From positions 35,693,034 to 35,757,033 of the forward strand of contig OX419762.1 of assembly GCA_948567375.1 (NCBI GenBank): DNA of 64,000 nt. Direction: 5' to 3'. The notes beneath the pieces are model-generated. The model searched no databases and was not told where the DNA came from. It saw nothing but the letters and a program-made list of their open reading frames with translations. Source of the DNA: Lunularia cruciata. Its lineage: Eukaryota > Streptophyta > Marchantiopsida > Lunulariales > Lunulariaceae. The number at the start of each line of letters is the position of its first letter. The stretch's first letter is position 1. A program made the translations under genes and the position numbers. Shown one piece after another: positions 24,301-35,845 of the stretch.

Positions 24301-27300
24301 TGGGCTAGAAAGGGTAGTCGAAAGTGGTTCCGTTAGACGCTATGCAAAAAGCTCAGAGCTCGGAGTAGGTGTTACCAGGTTTCCTGAGAGGGAAGCTTCA
24401 AACCGTTTGACTATCGATACTTCTCAAGTTCAAACTACTGAAAAGGCCGGCCCGGTTGTACAAGGTCCTCTTCATGCGGCATGGCACAGCTTGCAGGAAG
24501 CTTTTGCCGAGGTCAGGTTCTATATTTGGATACAAGTGAAATAGTAGAAAGGACAATTCCAATATTGTATCAACTTACTATCTCTTTCTTTTAGCAACTG
24601 TCTTGAATCAGGGTTTAGAGTGAATGTCCATTTCTTCTAACTTTACCCTATATACATGGCTTAAACATTCTTGTAAGCTCACTGAATTGTTTCTCCTCGT
24701 TGCAGGCTTTGAAAGTGGAAATTCACAGGGTTCTAGAATTAGAGGCAGAAAATGCTGTCCTGCAGGACTCTCTTGCTATGATGCCCCAGCTTCAGAAGGA
24801 TCGTACTGATCTTCTGAGTCTTAGGGAGAGTCTTCAGGTAAGTGGATTTCCTTATATTTGAACAATACTGACTACTGTAGCACGTAAGAAGACAATTTGC
24901 TATATTCGTCATCTCCGAATTATTTAGGTTCCTCAAGTGCTACCATGAGTTGTCAATAGCTGCTAGTATAAGTCGTATCAGCGTGGAGTTGTCTCACAAG
25001 TTCAGCTTTTCCTTGACTGGTTTGTCTCCTGTTACTATTCACTGACCATGCTGAGTTACTCGTCATGAATGGCTCCAGAAAGATGGTACCCTAGCCCATA
25101 GCAACTTCAAGAGTGCAAGAAATGGAGGTGCAGAAGATGATGAAGATTCTGCTGATACCGATGATGATATTTCACTTGTACATACGGAACTCACAAATGA
25201 GGTAGCCAACTACGGCATTCGCTATGCTTGTGTGCAGTTTTCTCTTATATATGGCGATTTGTTGACAGAATTTCTGATAACCATTGACATTTTATCTTCG
25301 TATACATGACAGGAGTATTTTGAAGCACTGGAGGTTCTAAATCAGCATGATTTTATTGCGAAGTCAACATCTACAGAGGATCAGGATGGCCTGTCTGATA
25401 GGGAAGATGGAGGTCAAGAGCCTCCAGAAGAAGGAGATATGCCGGTGGACGCAGAGCTTATGTCTGAGGCTGATAATGATGAAATCGATCAACCTAGAAC
25501 AAGGTGAGTGTCTTGAGTGAGACCTGCATGGCACATTTTACTTGAAGATCCAATCTACCAACACGATGACAGCGATTGCTGTAACGTTGGAGTTGAATAT
25601 CTCATTTCAGTTCAGTTTTTTCGTCTCCTTCACTATTTCACATAGGCTAAGAGCGTGTCATGCCTGAGCTTCTGTACATGGATTGCTTTTCAAATTGACG
25701 ATTCACGTCCTTTACATAATCTTCTTTTGTGCTTAAGGACCTCTTTATAAAACTGTGGGCATTATATCCAGCCATCAAGTTTGTTGTCGAGTTTGGTATT
25801 TTGGTCCAAAACTGGAAGTGACGATCGTTGGAAATTGTCTTCATAGTAATGAGCTAATCTGAAGAGTGCTGTTTGGCCGATCACAGGCTACCTTCACCAA
25901 GGCCCTTATCTAGAGGTTTCAGCCTCTGGACGGTGTTAAAGAATGCGATTGGGAAGGATCTTAATCATATAACCATGCCAGCAACTATTAACGAGCCTCT
26001 GTCAGTGCTGCAGAAGTGTGCTGAAGAGATGCAGTACCGGTACGAACTTTATTCACCTGTATTTTCTGTGTTCTTGAGACTTCTAGTTGGTTTGTATGAG
26101 TCGAGTGAAAAAGTTCTATGTAGGAATGATAACCAAAAATTCAGTGTGGAGAATATTCAGTCATGGTATCTGAGGAAGTCCATTGCTCTGGCTCATAGTA
26201 AATGCCGCTATGCTTGTGCAGTTATCTGCTTGAGAAGGCAGTTCAGGAGGAGAGCTCAGTAAAACGTATGCTGTGGGTTTCTACTTTTGCCTGTGCATCG
26301 TACCATGGTAGCATTCATCGTGATGCCAAGCCATTCAATCCTTTGCTGGGGGAAACATACGAATGGCTCGCGCCGGATGAGAAATCCTGGTTTCTCGCTG
26401 AGCAGGTGCTGAATCTTAGTCTATCTCGTTCTTAAAAGTCTCAGAAGTTTGTGGCTTTTTTCCATGGAACTCGTGTAGTTTGGCAGGACTGTACTGAGAT
26501 TTGTGAGCGTGAAAGATGGATAAGATTGATGCTTGATTGAAGCCTAAACCTTTTTGACGGCCTGTTTGAATTGCCTAGCCCCTTGTTATGCAACAATGAT
26601 TGACACTTTTCTTGGGCGCTATAACTTGGGATTTGCAGGTGAGTCACCATCCACCTATTATGGCTTTCCACTCAGAAGGTGGCAGTGGAGACTATTCCAT
26701 TTATGGTGAAATTGAGATCAAAAATAAATTCTGGGGGAAAAGCGTGGAGGTGAGTTTACATTTTGACCTGCATTTAGGCTGTGCCGGTCGTTGTAGTTAT
26801 GTGAAGGAAGGCTTCGTGAGTGTTTGTTTCTATTTGTCTTCCTTATGATGGTTATACGTAGACTTCCTTTGTATCTTTTGTTGGTAGTCCTAGCTTTAAG
26901 TTTCGCTCAAAGGACTTTGGTTTGAAAAAGTATTTCAACGTTACAGGCGTGTCTAGCTGATTGTTCTGGGGAATTCAATCTTATATTGTTAGTTTGAAAG
27001 CACTCGGTGGTGTGTTTTTGGCTTCATTCCTGTCACAGTTTTCTCTAGAAACAGAGATAGGTTTTGAGTTCTCAAAGTAGTCCTTCCGATCTTCCAGGTT
27101 CAACCTTCAGGCGTCTGTCACCTGCGATACCCCAAGTACGGAGATCATTTCACTTGGAACAAAGTGACAACATGCGCACACAATGTAGTTGTAGGGAGGC
27201 TGTGGATAGATAATTATGGCGAGCTGGTGATTAAGAATCACGCAACAGGAGATACAAGCCGTATTCGATTCCAGAAAGCTGGCAGCAAGGAGCAATGTCG

Positions 27301-28573
27301 CATTTCAGGAAAGGTGCGTAAAGAAGACTATTCCACTCATGGAGGTTGCATAAGCGAAAGAGATACTTTCATTGTTTGTTGCGTATTTACTCAAAAGTAT
27401 GTGTGGAATATCAGAGCTTCCAAAGTATCCGTATTTTCTAGAGTTCGGATGCATAAGCGAAGCTAGTTTCAATATTGTCGAGTGGCTAAGCACCTAAATA
27501 CGATATGCAGGTCTACGATTCTAAGGGCGTTCCACAATACACTGTTCATGGTAATTACATGGACAAGATATATGCAACCCCCGAGTCGTCCAAATCAGAC
27601 GATGGAAGAAGCGATAAATGTATGTGGAAGAGGCCGGAACCAGTCGAGGATTATCGACAACAATATTGTTTCACAAAGTTCTCCATCGGACTGAATGGTT
27701 TGTGTGCAATGCTTGACCTTGTTGAAAGTAGCAGTAACCATATCAAAATCAATCGTAGTTGTATCCAAATTAAACGAAGACTAGTGAACAGACAGGTCAT
27801 GCTAACGGTGTGCTCTTGTACTTTGTAATAGAGCTCACGCCAAGACTGGCAGATATAATACCACCCACAGATTCGCGACTCCGACCAGATCAGCGTGCTC
27901 TGGTGAGTCTTCGTCGTGGATTTGACCTGATGTGAGCTCAACTTTCTAATTTTTTGATCTCCATCTCTGAAGTAACGCAGTCACAGCCATGGTCCTTCCC
28001 TTAATTCGCTGATACGCGAGGAGTTTCGAACTCTAAGTATTTCAATGGATATAGTAAAGTATCTTAACTAGCTTGTGGACCTGTCCGAAGTATATGGTTA
28101 ACTTTTCTATAATCTGCTCCACTCAAATCTTCAGGAGGATGGAGATCTTGAGAAAGCTACGCCCGAAAAACTTAGACTCGAAGAAAAGCAGCGTGAGGCT
28201 CGAAAGCTCCGGAAAGAACGGGGTCAAGATTGGCAAGTCCAGTGGTTTGGACAGGTGCGTCCTCACCGTCAACATGTGCAACACGAGAGTTTTGTGGGAT
28301 GTAGAAGACAAAGGAGGACGAATCATTTCAGATTAGCTGGTTTAAAGATCTGTACAATGTTGTCTGAAGGTTGATGGACCACTAACCCATGCACCTGAAC
28401 ATGTTGTAAATCATACAAGGTCTCTGAAATTGTTTCTTGCTTTGCAGCGGGATCCTGGCGTATCACAAGTAAAAACATCTGATGATGGCGAGGAACCTTC
28501 CTGGGTGTATCAAGGTAAATACTGGGATGCACGAGAGAAACAAACTTGGCAGACCTGTCCAGATATCATGTGA
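21360..28573 (+). CDS. oxysterol-binding-protein-related protein (ORP) with PH domain and FFAT-like motif
   Basis: Lipid-transfer protein expected at ER contact sites. Sixteen exons join in frame: 21360-21641, 21810-21911, 22827-22940, 23149-23236, 23526-24511, 24706-24837, 25079-25201, 25313-25503, 25887-26039, 26222-26405, 26639-26749, 27098-27313, 27511-27697, 27832-27902, 28135-28254, 28448-28573. They total 3186 nt, exactly 1061 codons plus stop, all GT-AG. Domains: basic N-terminus, PH domain about 45-148, a long polar region 196-524 encoded by one 986-bp exon, a possible coiled coil about 525-568, an acidic stretch about 588-609, FFAT-like EYFEALE at 610-616, and the ORD lipid-binding domain about 673-1050 with the EQVSHHPP signature at 784-791. 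The C-terminus has the usual KYWDARE motif. At 1061 residues it is longer than typical plant PH-ORPs (about 700-820), mostly because of exon 5. The start codon is the first ATG in the exon 1 frame; ATG at 21369 is an alternative. Confidence 0.93.
25313..25333 (+). other. FFAT-like VAP-binding motif in the ORP protein
   Basis: Residues 610-616 read EYFEALE, matching the FFAT core E-[FY]-[FY]-[DE]-[ACS]-x-[DE] at each position. An acidic stretch rich in D and E lies directly upstream (exon 7), as expected for FFAT motifs that dock on VAP/VAP27 proteins of the ER. The motif begins at the first codon of exon 8. Confidence 0.75.
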
Positions 28574-31480
28574 TACTTGTTCTAGTGTAGTGCTCCTTCT
28601 TCCCCTAATTCTTTTCGGCCAAGCGATCTATCTCCACTAATGGAGGTAAGCAACGAGGGCATTTATTGAACCCTTTGTGCCGATGGGTGCGGATTAAACT
28701 ATTCTTCAGAACTAAGGTTCCGGACTTAGTGAGCCTCCCTGTACATCTCAGGAACTTCATTCTCTGTAGTTATATCAAGACTTAGTATAGATGATGCCTG
28801 GAATGGGCACTCCGAGTGTAAACAATTACCATCCAGAATCTGGCTAGAGCTGTCATGAGCTCCCCTATTCAGGGCATTCTTTAGAAGCTTGGCACTCCAA
28901 TGTGCTAAAAGTAGGCTTCAAATTATAGTGTTAGAGCTCTTTCGGAAGTTTAGTCTTTTAAGTCACCTCCCTGGCAAAGAAGTTAAAAACGTTACTGTAC
29001 ATTCACTTGAAAACACCATAGCTCCCCATAGTCGAAATAGTCTCTTGTGGATCCCTTTTCTGTAACCGAAATGGCAATTACTATACGCCGATTGTCCGGG
29101 ATAAATTTTTGAATACCTTATGGGTGAAGTGCCCGACTGATCGTGTGTTGATGTCTCTTTCTCTGTTTGAATGTTGAATGAATGCCAATTCTGTCGACGC
29201 CACTTCGTGAACAATTCTGTCGTTAGTACGATTGAATGATGATGTCAAATATTCCGTACCCTGTTTAAGCCTATTGGCGATGTAATCAACATGCCGTATA
29301 CTGATACTGTGTAACCATTTACCGTTTCCACGAATCCATTTATCTGCTTCTAAGATCATCCAAGTTTCAAGAGTACTGTCTTTCTATTTCGGTGCAAAAG
29401 AGCAGCGAAATGGAGACAGTAAACTCAGCGAAGGTTTAATGGAGAGCTGACGTCCATCAGTAGAAAAGATGCTAGAAAACCATGATGAGGTAATCGGAGA
29501 ATCCCCAAATGACGCACAAAAGCTTGAAGTAATCACGCATCAGGAACAACTTAATGAGTTGACCATTCTTACAAAGTAGGTTATCTTTTCCTTGTGCATT
29601 GGGCTGTGACGACGGAGGTGATAGTTATGCAGTAAAGTGGCAAATGCTTAGCGCATTTGAGCTTGCTGTATATGAGTGGAACTATCATGGGGTGAGAGTA
29701 GTGAAGTGAGCTGCTCTAATCTGTTCTTCGTTTCTAATCACCAACGAAAAAAGACATCAAGAAAAAGGAGCACTGCGGCCTAATCGAGAGAGAAATGCTT
29801 CCCAAAACAAGCTCACCCGCAGGGTCGGTGGTCTGTCTATTCCAGAATGGAAATCACCTGAAGTTCAATGAGAAACACAATAGTCCCGTAAGAAATGGTA
29901 GAAAGAATGCCCATTCTCCCGTAATTAACGGTAAAGAGAATTCTCTCACGAGCATTCCCAGAGCAACTCTTCGTTCTGAGCCGGTCGATTAAACAATTAC
30001 GGATTTTCTGAGTTTCATACATCGAATCTCACTTTCAGAAAGTTGTCGAAATTGGAGAATGTACTCCATGTTCATATAGTCACTCACATTATAGACTTGA
30101 CATTATGAATCCTCGCTCATCTCCAGTGAAGAGCTAATTATATTGATAGCTAAAACTCTTGGTGATTGCAAGTCCCAACATAGGTTCTCTTCTCAAGTCC
30201 CAACATAGGTGGGTGTTCACTTGAGGGTTGTATTAACTTGAATGATCCAATTCTATATTTCAGCCAAACTGGGATTTTTAGCATGCAGTTATTAAATAAC
30301 AAGGCTCAAAAGAGAAGTATTGACAAAGTTAGGGAAGAAGCTATCATTAGGTCTATTTGCTTGTCAATGTTTTACTCCAAATGAATGCTCTGTTAATTGA
30401 TTTAATTGATTTAGATTGATCTAAAAATTTTACTATTTACATTAGTTTCTATATTAGATGTTCATGAAATTTGGGAAGTAAAGTTTATAATTATAGAGTT
30501 TGGTACCCTTGAACACTTTGATTATTGATTTTTCTCATGGTTTGGACAACAACTCTCCCTTGTATTAGATTGTATTAGGATAAGAGTAATAACTATTAAA
30601 TTGAGGATTTGGTATCTAACTACTAATGAAAGATAAGCAATGATGTATAATTATATGTTAAGATTTTTAAGTTTTATGAACTTTTTTTTTAAATTATATC
30701 TGAGTTCAACAAGAATCATTGAAACCAAATTTCAATATAAATAATTTATCTTAAAATAATGAGTAAAACTTATAATTATAATATATTTATTTGGATGTAA
30801 TTATAAAATTAGTTCATATAAAAGTATTTTTATAAATTTGCCTCAATGACTCTGTTCAATTATCTTATTCAATTATCTCAATGACTATATATAGGATAAT
30901 TGAATCCTCTAATCATATATAGAATAACTGAATAGTATCTTATCTTCAACCTATCTTTAACACTCCTTTATAGCAATTTATTTATATGATATCCATTATA
31001 TTTATCTTGATTTTTATGACAAACCTTGACTAGAAAAGACAATAAAAAAGGATTAGTATTTGAGTCATCAGAATAAAATATAAAAAAGGAATAATAATAC
31101 AACACATGGAATGTAAAAGTACCAATCTTTTATAGTGTGCCCAAACCCAAGATCTTTGTTAAGTCCGAAGGTTTCTGTTTAAATTTAAGTTTGAAATCAC
31201 AAATTTGAGTTTCACAAATTCGTAACTTCAATAAGACATTTTAAGTAAGATGAAGTAAACTCAAAAAGACCAATTAACGTACGATTTAGAGTAAAATCTT
31301 GTTCTTTATGGGATACAAAACGAGGCCATTATTTACCCATACTTATATATTAACATATGAAATACAATTCACCACATTGCTTTCTATAGAAGTGCATCTG
31401 TATCGTTGTTAATACTACCTCACTTCCATTGAATTCTACTTTATCCTCAACTAGTCCATTAGCGTCTCGTGCATATAATT
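28574..31480. other. intergenic, no gene recognised
   Basis: Starts with the probable ORP 3' UTR. A 17-bp phrase CAAGTCCCAACATAGGT occurs twice within 45 bp near 30170-30212. From about 30.1 kb the sequence becomes strongly AT-rich. The 65-codon frame at 29795-29992 contains two related NSPV/HSPV phrases but no known domain. Confidence 0.45.
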
Positions 31481-31483
31481 ATT

Positions 31484-31676
31484 TGGGGTCTGATCCTCAT
31501 GGATTAACAGGAAAAGTACAACCTGTAGCGCCAGATTGGGCTGCTGAAGGATTTGATCCTCTTGTTATAGGAGGAATTGCTTCTCATGATATTGCAGCAG
31601 GTCTTTTAGGAATATTAGCTCGTTTGTTTCATTTTAGTGTACGTACTCCTCAAAGATTATATAAGGGATAACGTTC
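31484..31676 (+). pseudogene. plastid psbB (CP47) fragment in the nuclear genome
   Basis: About 63 codons match the stretch of photosystem II CP47 that reads [12 protein letters not shown] through GGIASHxIAAG to SVRxPQRLYKG. The frame is open but ends at GGATAA, where the plastid gene reads GGATTA. The second His of the SHH motif, a conserved CP47 histidine, is Asp here, and other conserved positions have changed (VPGG to VIGG, RPPQ to RTPQ). The match stops abruptly on both sides and no neighbouring plastid gene is visible. It is therefore an old, short plastid-to-nucleus insertion, not a working gene. Confidence 0.85.
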
Positions 31677-33910
31677 AAAGATTTCCATAGATCAATAAAA
31701 TCAGAACCTATTAAAATAGAAATCTTGTTGTTGATAAGATAACAAAATAAATGCTGTTAAACTAAAAATTTCCGATTGTAAATTATTAAAGTTTTATATT
31801 TAAAATTGCAGTATCTGAAATCAACCACCAATATACATACACAATAAGAATCTAATTTCTTGTCAATAAAGTATAGTACATTTGTCTTCAATTTAGAAGT
31901 AATCTACCAATATTATTTATAGTAAAATTTTAAAAATTTAAAAGAACTCTATAGTATCTAATAAGTAGATTTTTATTTCAACTTCAAATTACACTATTTT
32001 GGTAATATTGATAAACTTCATGTATATAAAACAAGAGAATGATCACTTAGAAAATATCAATTATAAACAGCTTATATCATTTAATTGAAATGAGACTAAA
32101 GTTCTTAAGAACTAATCATTCTTCAAGGATAAAGACTAAACCTAAATCATGTGACATTTAAAATTTATTCAATACTTGACTGAGTTGTATGTACCCGTTG
32201 AAATTATGACTGATAAGTTTTAGAAGATTATTATGATAAAAGTATAGGCCGATAAAGCATCAAGCAAAGAAACCTAGAACATATCTGTCATCGGGATACT
32301 TTGGAATATGATAAAAAACATATTGCAAGGTATAGCTAGATCTGGCTACTGTTGTAAAAATAGCTATATTTTTTCTTTTAATCTATAGGTAAGATAGATG
32401 GATAATACTATTTTTTAGTAGCTTACTTGTAAAAGAATTCAATGGACACACATTATCATTATATAAACATATTTTAAAACCCTAATAAAAACTGGAATAT
32501 TCATAAACTCTTCAAGAAAAGCTATTTAATTAGTTCAATAGTAAAGCCAAAAAATTTGTGATTTTCTTGACATAGACTTTTTTTAATACATTGATTACTT
32601 GTTAGTTAGGCCTTTATTTCTTGGTATCTCCAACCTTATTTCCCAAATCCTAGATCTTTTCCATAGACTTCTTATATTTCTTGATAGCCTTTGTATTTAA
32701 TATTAATATCATTATTTAATTATTATTTACAGTCATTGTAACATCATAAATCATAAGGCTCTTAAGTTTTTAATTATATGATTTAACTTGATAAGGAGAT
32801 CTTTAAAGAACAGGACAAATTTTGTCCTGAAAGACCATTTCAAAATATCTCAATGCAGCATATATTTACTATACCTTGATACTTACTTATATGCTATTCT
32901 TCAACATATTTTATTTCTATATTGAATTCTTGCTCAGAAAATATTTTAGATATATACTATATTTTTTAATTTTTCATTTAAATAGAATACTTTCCCCATA
33001 TCCTCTAAAGCAATATATAGCAACAATTCTCTACACTCAAAGACCTCTGCGTGATTATAAGTAATATAATGAAACTTCAGAAAATTTCACAAAAAATCAG
33101 TCTCTCCGTAAAGAATTAGCATGAGTGTCCAAGAAGATAAATCTTCATGTTAGCTAGTTATTTAGAGACAAATATACTCTTCTAGAAATTAACCAGAGCT
33201 GTACCTTAATTAATCATGCCAAAATAAGAACAAACATTTAAGTAATTACAAGAGGAGGAAAAAGAGAAAGTGTAAATTATAAGAAATTTCTTCGGTTAAG
33301 AAAATCTGTTTTCAAACGGTTAAATTTTAAATTAACACATATTTGATTTAATATGTTTAAAGGATGTGTACTCTAACAATAAACTCTCCGTCACACCGAG
33401 TTCCTAAGAAGTATACTAAGAGACAATAGGGGGTGTCATTGGCATATCTTGGAATTGCTACGAGTGGAGAGGTGAATATCAAGTATTCATGAATACATAT
33501 ATAAAGTGGGAGAGTATAGTCGAACGATTCCAAATAATCATTTATGGAAACTTTGGTAAAGGTTGGAGCAGAATAATTAATGAAAGCTCAAAATGTACGA
33601 CCATGGACCGAGAACATGTAAGATTACACAGGTACATAATTTTAGTTATCATCCAAGCAACTTATTATAGGTTCGTTATGGGTCTCCACAGAACCATCAA
33701 TAAAAACCTCATCTTCTCAATAAAACCCCCTTTTCGTATGCCCAGACTTCATATAACTACATAACAAGACGCATAACATGAGGCATGGTGGGTCGCACTT
33801 TCTACTGCTCACATGCTCCTATCAATCAGTGGAAGCTTTTTCATCTCACCCATGATCCACTAGAACTAGAAGGTCAGACCTTCAATGCCGTCCATGTATG
33901 AAGATCCCAT
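31677..33910. other. AT-rich island, no gene recognised
   Basis: Very low GC and poor in open frames. It surrounds the psbB fragment, but I could not match the rest to any organelle gene. It may be old transposon or organelle-derived DNA. Confidence 0.45.
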
Positions 33911-33913
33911 CTC

Positions 33914-34100
33914 GTCCATGATCCAGTCCACTAAGGAGGTCATTTCGTTATTCCCTTCTTGTCTTTGGGTCCCTTATCTTGTGCACTTTGTGGGTTGCGT
34001 TTGCCAGGTCCGTGATCCAGTCCACTAGGAGGTCATGTCTTTACTCCCTTCTTGTCGTTGGGTCCCTTATCTTGCACACTTTGTGGTCTGGGTTTGTTTG
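33914..34100. repeat. 94-bp tandem duplication
   Basis: Two copies begin at 33914 and 34008, each starting GTCC(A/G)TGATCCAGTCCACTA and running through CCCTTCTTGTC(T/G)TTGGGTCC and CTTATCTTG to GCACTTTGTGG or ACACTTTGTGG. They differ by a few substitutions and small indels. A partial third unit (CCATGATCCACTAG) lies near 33852. Confidence 0.85.
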
Positions 34101-34395
34101 TAAATCGGAGCAACTTTGAGAATTGGGAACATTCTGATCCCTCGAAGTTCACTCCTTCCAAACTGGAATTCAAGATTGTGGATAGGAGATACACGTCTAC
34201 AAGCGGGATGGTTCACCTAGTGCACTCGGATGGTGCACCTAGGTCCTGCTTGACAATTCTCGATCTTTGTTCCCAAAGGATAGAATTCTGGCATTGCCGA
34301 GATCTGTAACTTGTGGCAAGTTAACTCTCCTTGCTTGGATCTACAGTGGCCGGGGATTGAATAGTTCAATCTCAATCAGACAAGGACAGTCAAGT

Positions 34396-34881
34396 TCATT
34401 CATATAGAATTGAGTTTTCTGTATCCAGTATCCTCCTGTGTATTCGGAGAGGATATTTGAAGATAGGGCAGAGGCAAACATGATCAACTCTTAAACATTT
34501 ACCTCTTCTAGCACTACTGCAGAGGCTGAGCGTGAACTGTGTCACCATTGAATGGATCTGGAGCTGGACTTCACCATCACTTCCAACCTCCCATGTCTCT
34601 CTAGCCTCGTGCCGTGGGGACGACGTTCTGAGGTCGTCTGGAACAACCGGTAATGCTGACATAGCATTCTTTAAAGCTCCGGAGGTTACTTTTGTGGTGT
34701 TGCTCATGGATTCGGGGACATCCGATATCTGGCTCCGATTTAATACTTTTGGACCAGAACTAGTAGCTGCATGTGCAACGGCCTGCTTTTGTTCCAAGTC
34801 CCCGGCAGACTCACAGACGAGAAAGGAAGACCGGAGAGATTCAGAGGCTGAAATAGCGAATGCCAACAATAACAAGTGCAT
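34396..34881 (-). CDS. hypothetical 161-aa protein with possible signal peptide (weak)
   Basis: ATG-started open frame on the minus strand. The first 15-20 residues are hydrophobic (MHLLLLAFAISASES), resembling a secretion signal, and the rest is Ser- and Thr-rich with no known domain. A second frame on the opposite strand covers much of the same DNA (34532-34894), so one of them is an artefact. No introns or neighbours help. It may be chance; listed because it is the longest unexplained ATG frame between the ORP and carrier genes. Confidence 0.25.
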   Translation of the reverse strand: MHLLLLAFAISASESLRSSFLVCESAGDLEQKQAVAHAATSSGPKVLNRSQISDVPESMSNTTKVTSGALKNAMSALPVVPDDLRTSSPRHEARETWEVGSDGEVQLQIHSMVTQFTLSLCSSARRGKCLRVDHVCLCPIFKYPLRIHRRILDTENSILYE

Positions 34882-35802
34882 TGTGGTTGATTAATAAAGC
34901 GATGAATAAGAACTACGATCCACGTTGGCTCCGGGTTTCCATGCATTCAAGAGACCTCGGAATAGGAAAAGGAGGAGCTCCCATTTTTAGCTGTCCCAGT
35001 TTTGGTTTTCTCTTTGGAAATTCGTAAAGCTCGGTGAACCTTAACATGGATCAGACTAGAAGCATTTTAAGCGCTGGATCTTCTTTGGTATAACGGTCGA
35101 TGTGAATCAGATTAAGACCAATGAGTCTCCTCCACCTTTGGAAAGAATTCCCTTATGTCAGCAACGCTTGAATTTGGTTGAAAGGGAAAAAGTCTAGGCT
35201 ATCAGGTTTTGAAGCGGGGAATGAAGCCAGAATGTTAGGAGCATGGAAACTCGTGGTCTTGTCCTTGACAAAAGGGAAGACGAGAGTGGAGCCAGTTTTG
35301 CTCGGTTTGTACTGTAGTACCATGGATGACGCTATCTTTGACAAGGACACACATAATTAGCTTGTAGACGGATATTTCCTGCTGGCTATGTTAAGAGATA
35401 AATCTGACAGTCCCACAAAGGGGATACGGTAAAGATCTCCGCAGAGGTCTCGATCAGTAAAGTAACACAATGGACTCGGTGGGCCAGAGTTGAGAATTGG
35501 ACCATCGCCATCTCTTTGAGAATTGTTCCAAAATCGTCACTAACGCGAGCAGTGGGTTTGTACAGTTTCAGAAGTCTCGGCTTAATTTGGTGGCCACCGC
35601 TTTATCTGGCCTTGTGTCAACCCAACGATGATTGCTAGGCCGTGAATTTGGAGGGACTGGTGCATGACCATTGTGGACTATGTGAAATCCGGTGGGAGTT
35701 GTCAATTTTCCGCAGCAAAAGTTGAAGGAGAATACTGCAGCAATTAGGGACGATATTCTTCATCTCTCTCGGCCGGTTTGCATACACAAAGTTGGAGGCG
35801 AC

Positions 35803-35845
35803 CGCGTAGGATAACAAGAAGGATGGGAAGACCCCGTCATGGAGG
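35803..35845 (-). repeat. dispersed repeat A fragment
   Basis: GACCGCGTAGGATAACAAGA followed by AGGATGGGAAGACCCCGTCA is nearly identical to the copy at 6984 and to the reverse complement of the ones at 14041 and 16048. Confidence 0.65.

Noticed and set aside
31429..31671. 80-codon frame as an intact photosystem gene
   Set aside because: It covers only a small internal piece of psbB, lacks a conserved histidine and has unrelated sequence on both sides; a nuclear relic fits better.
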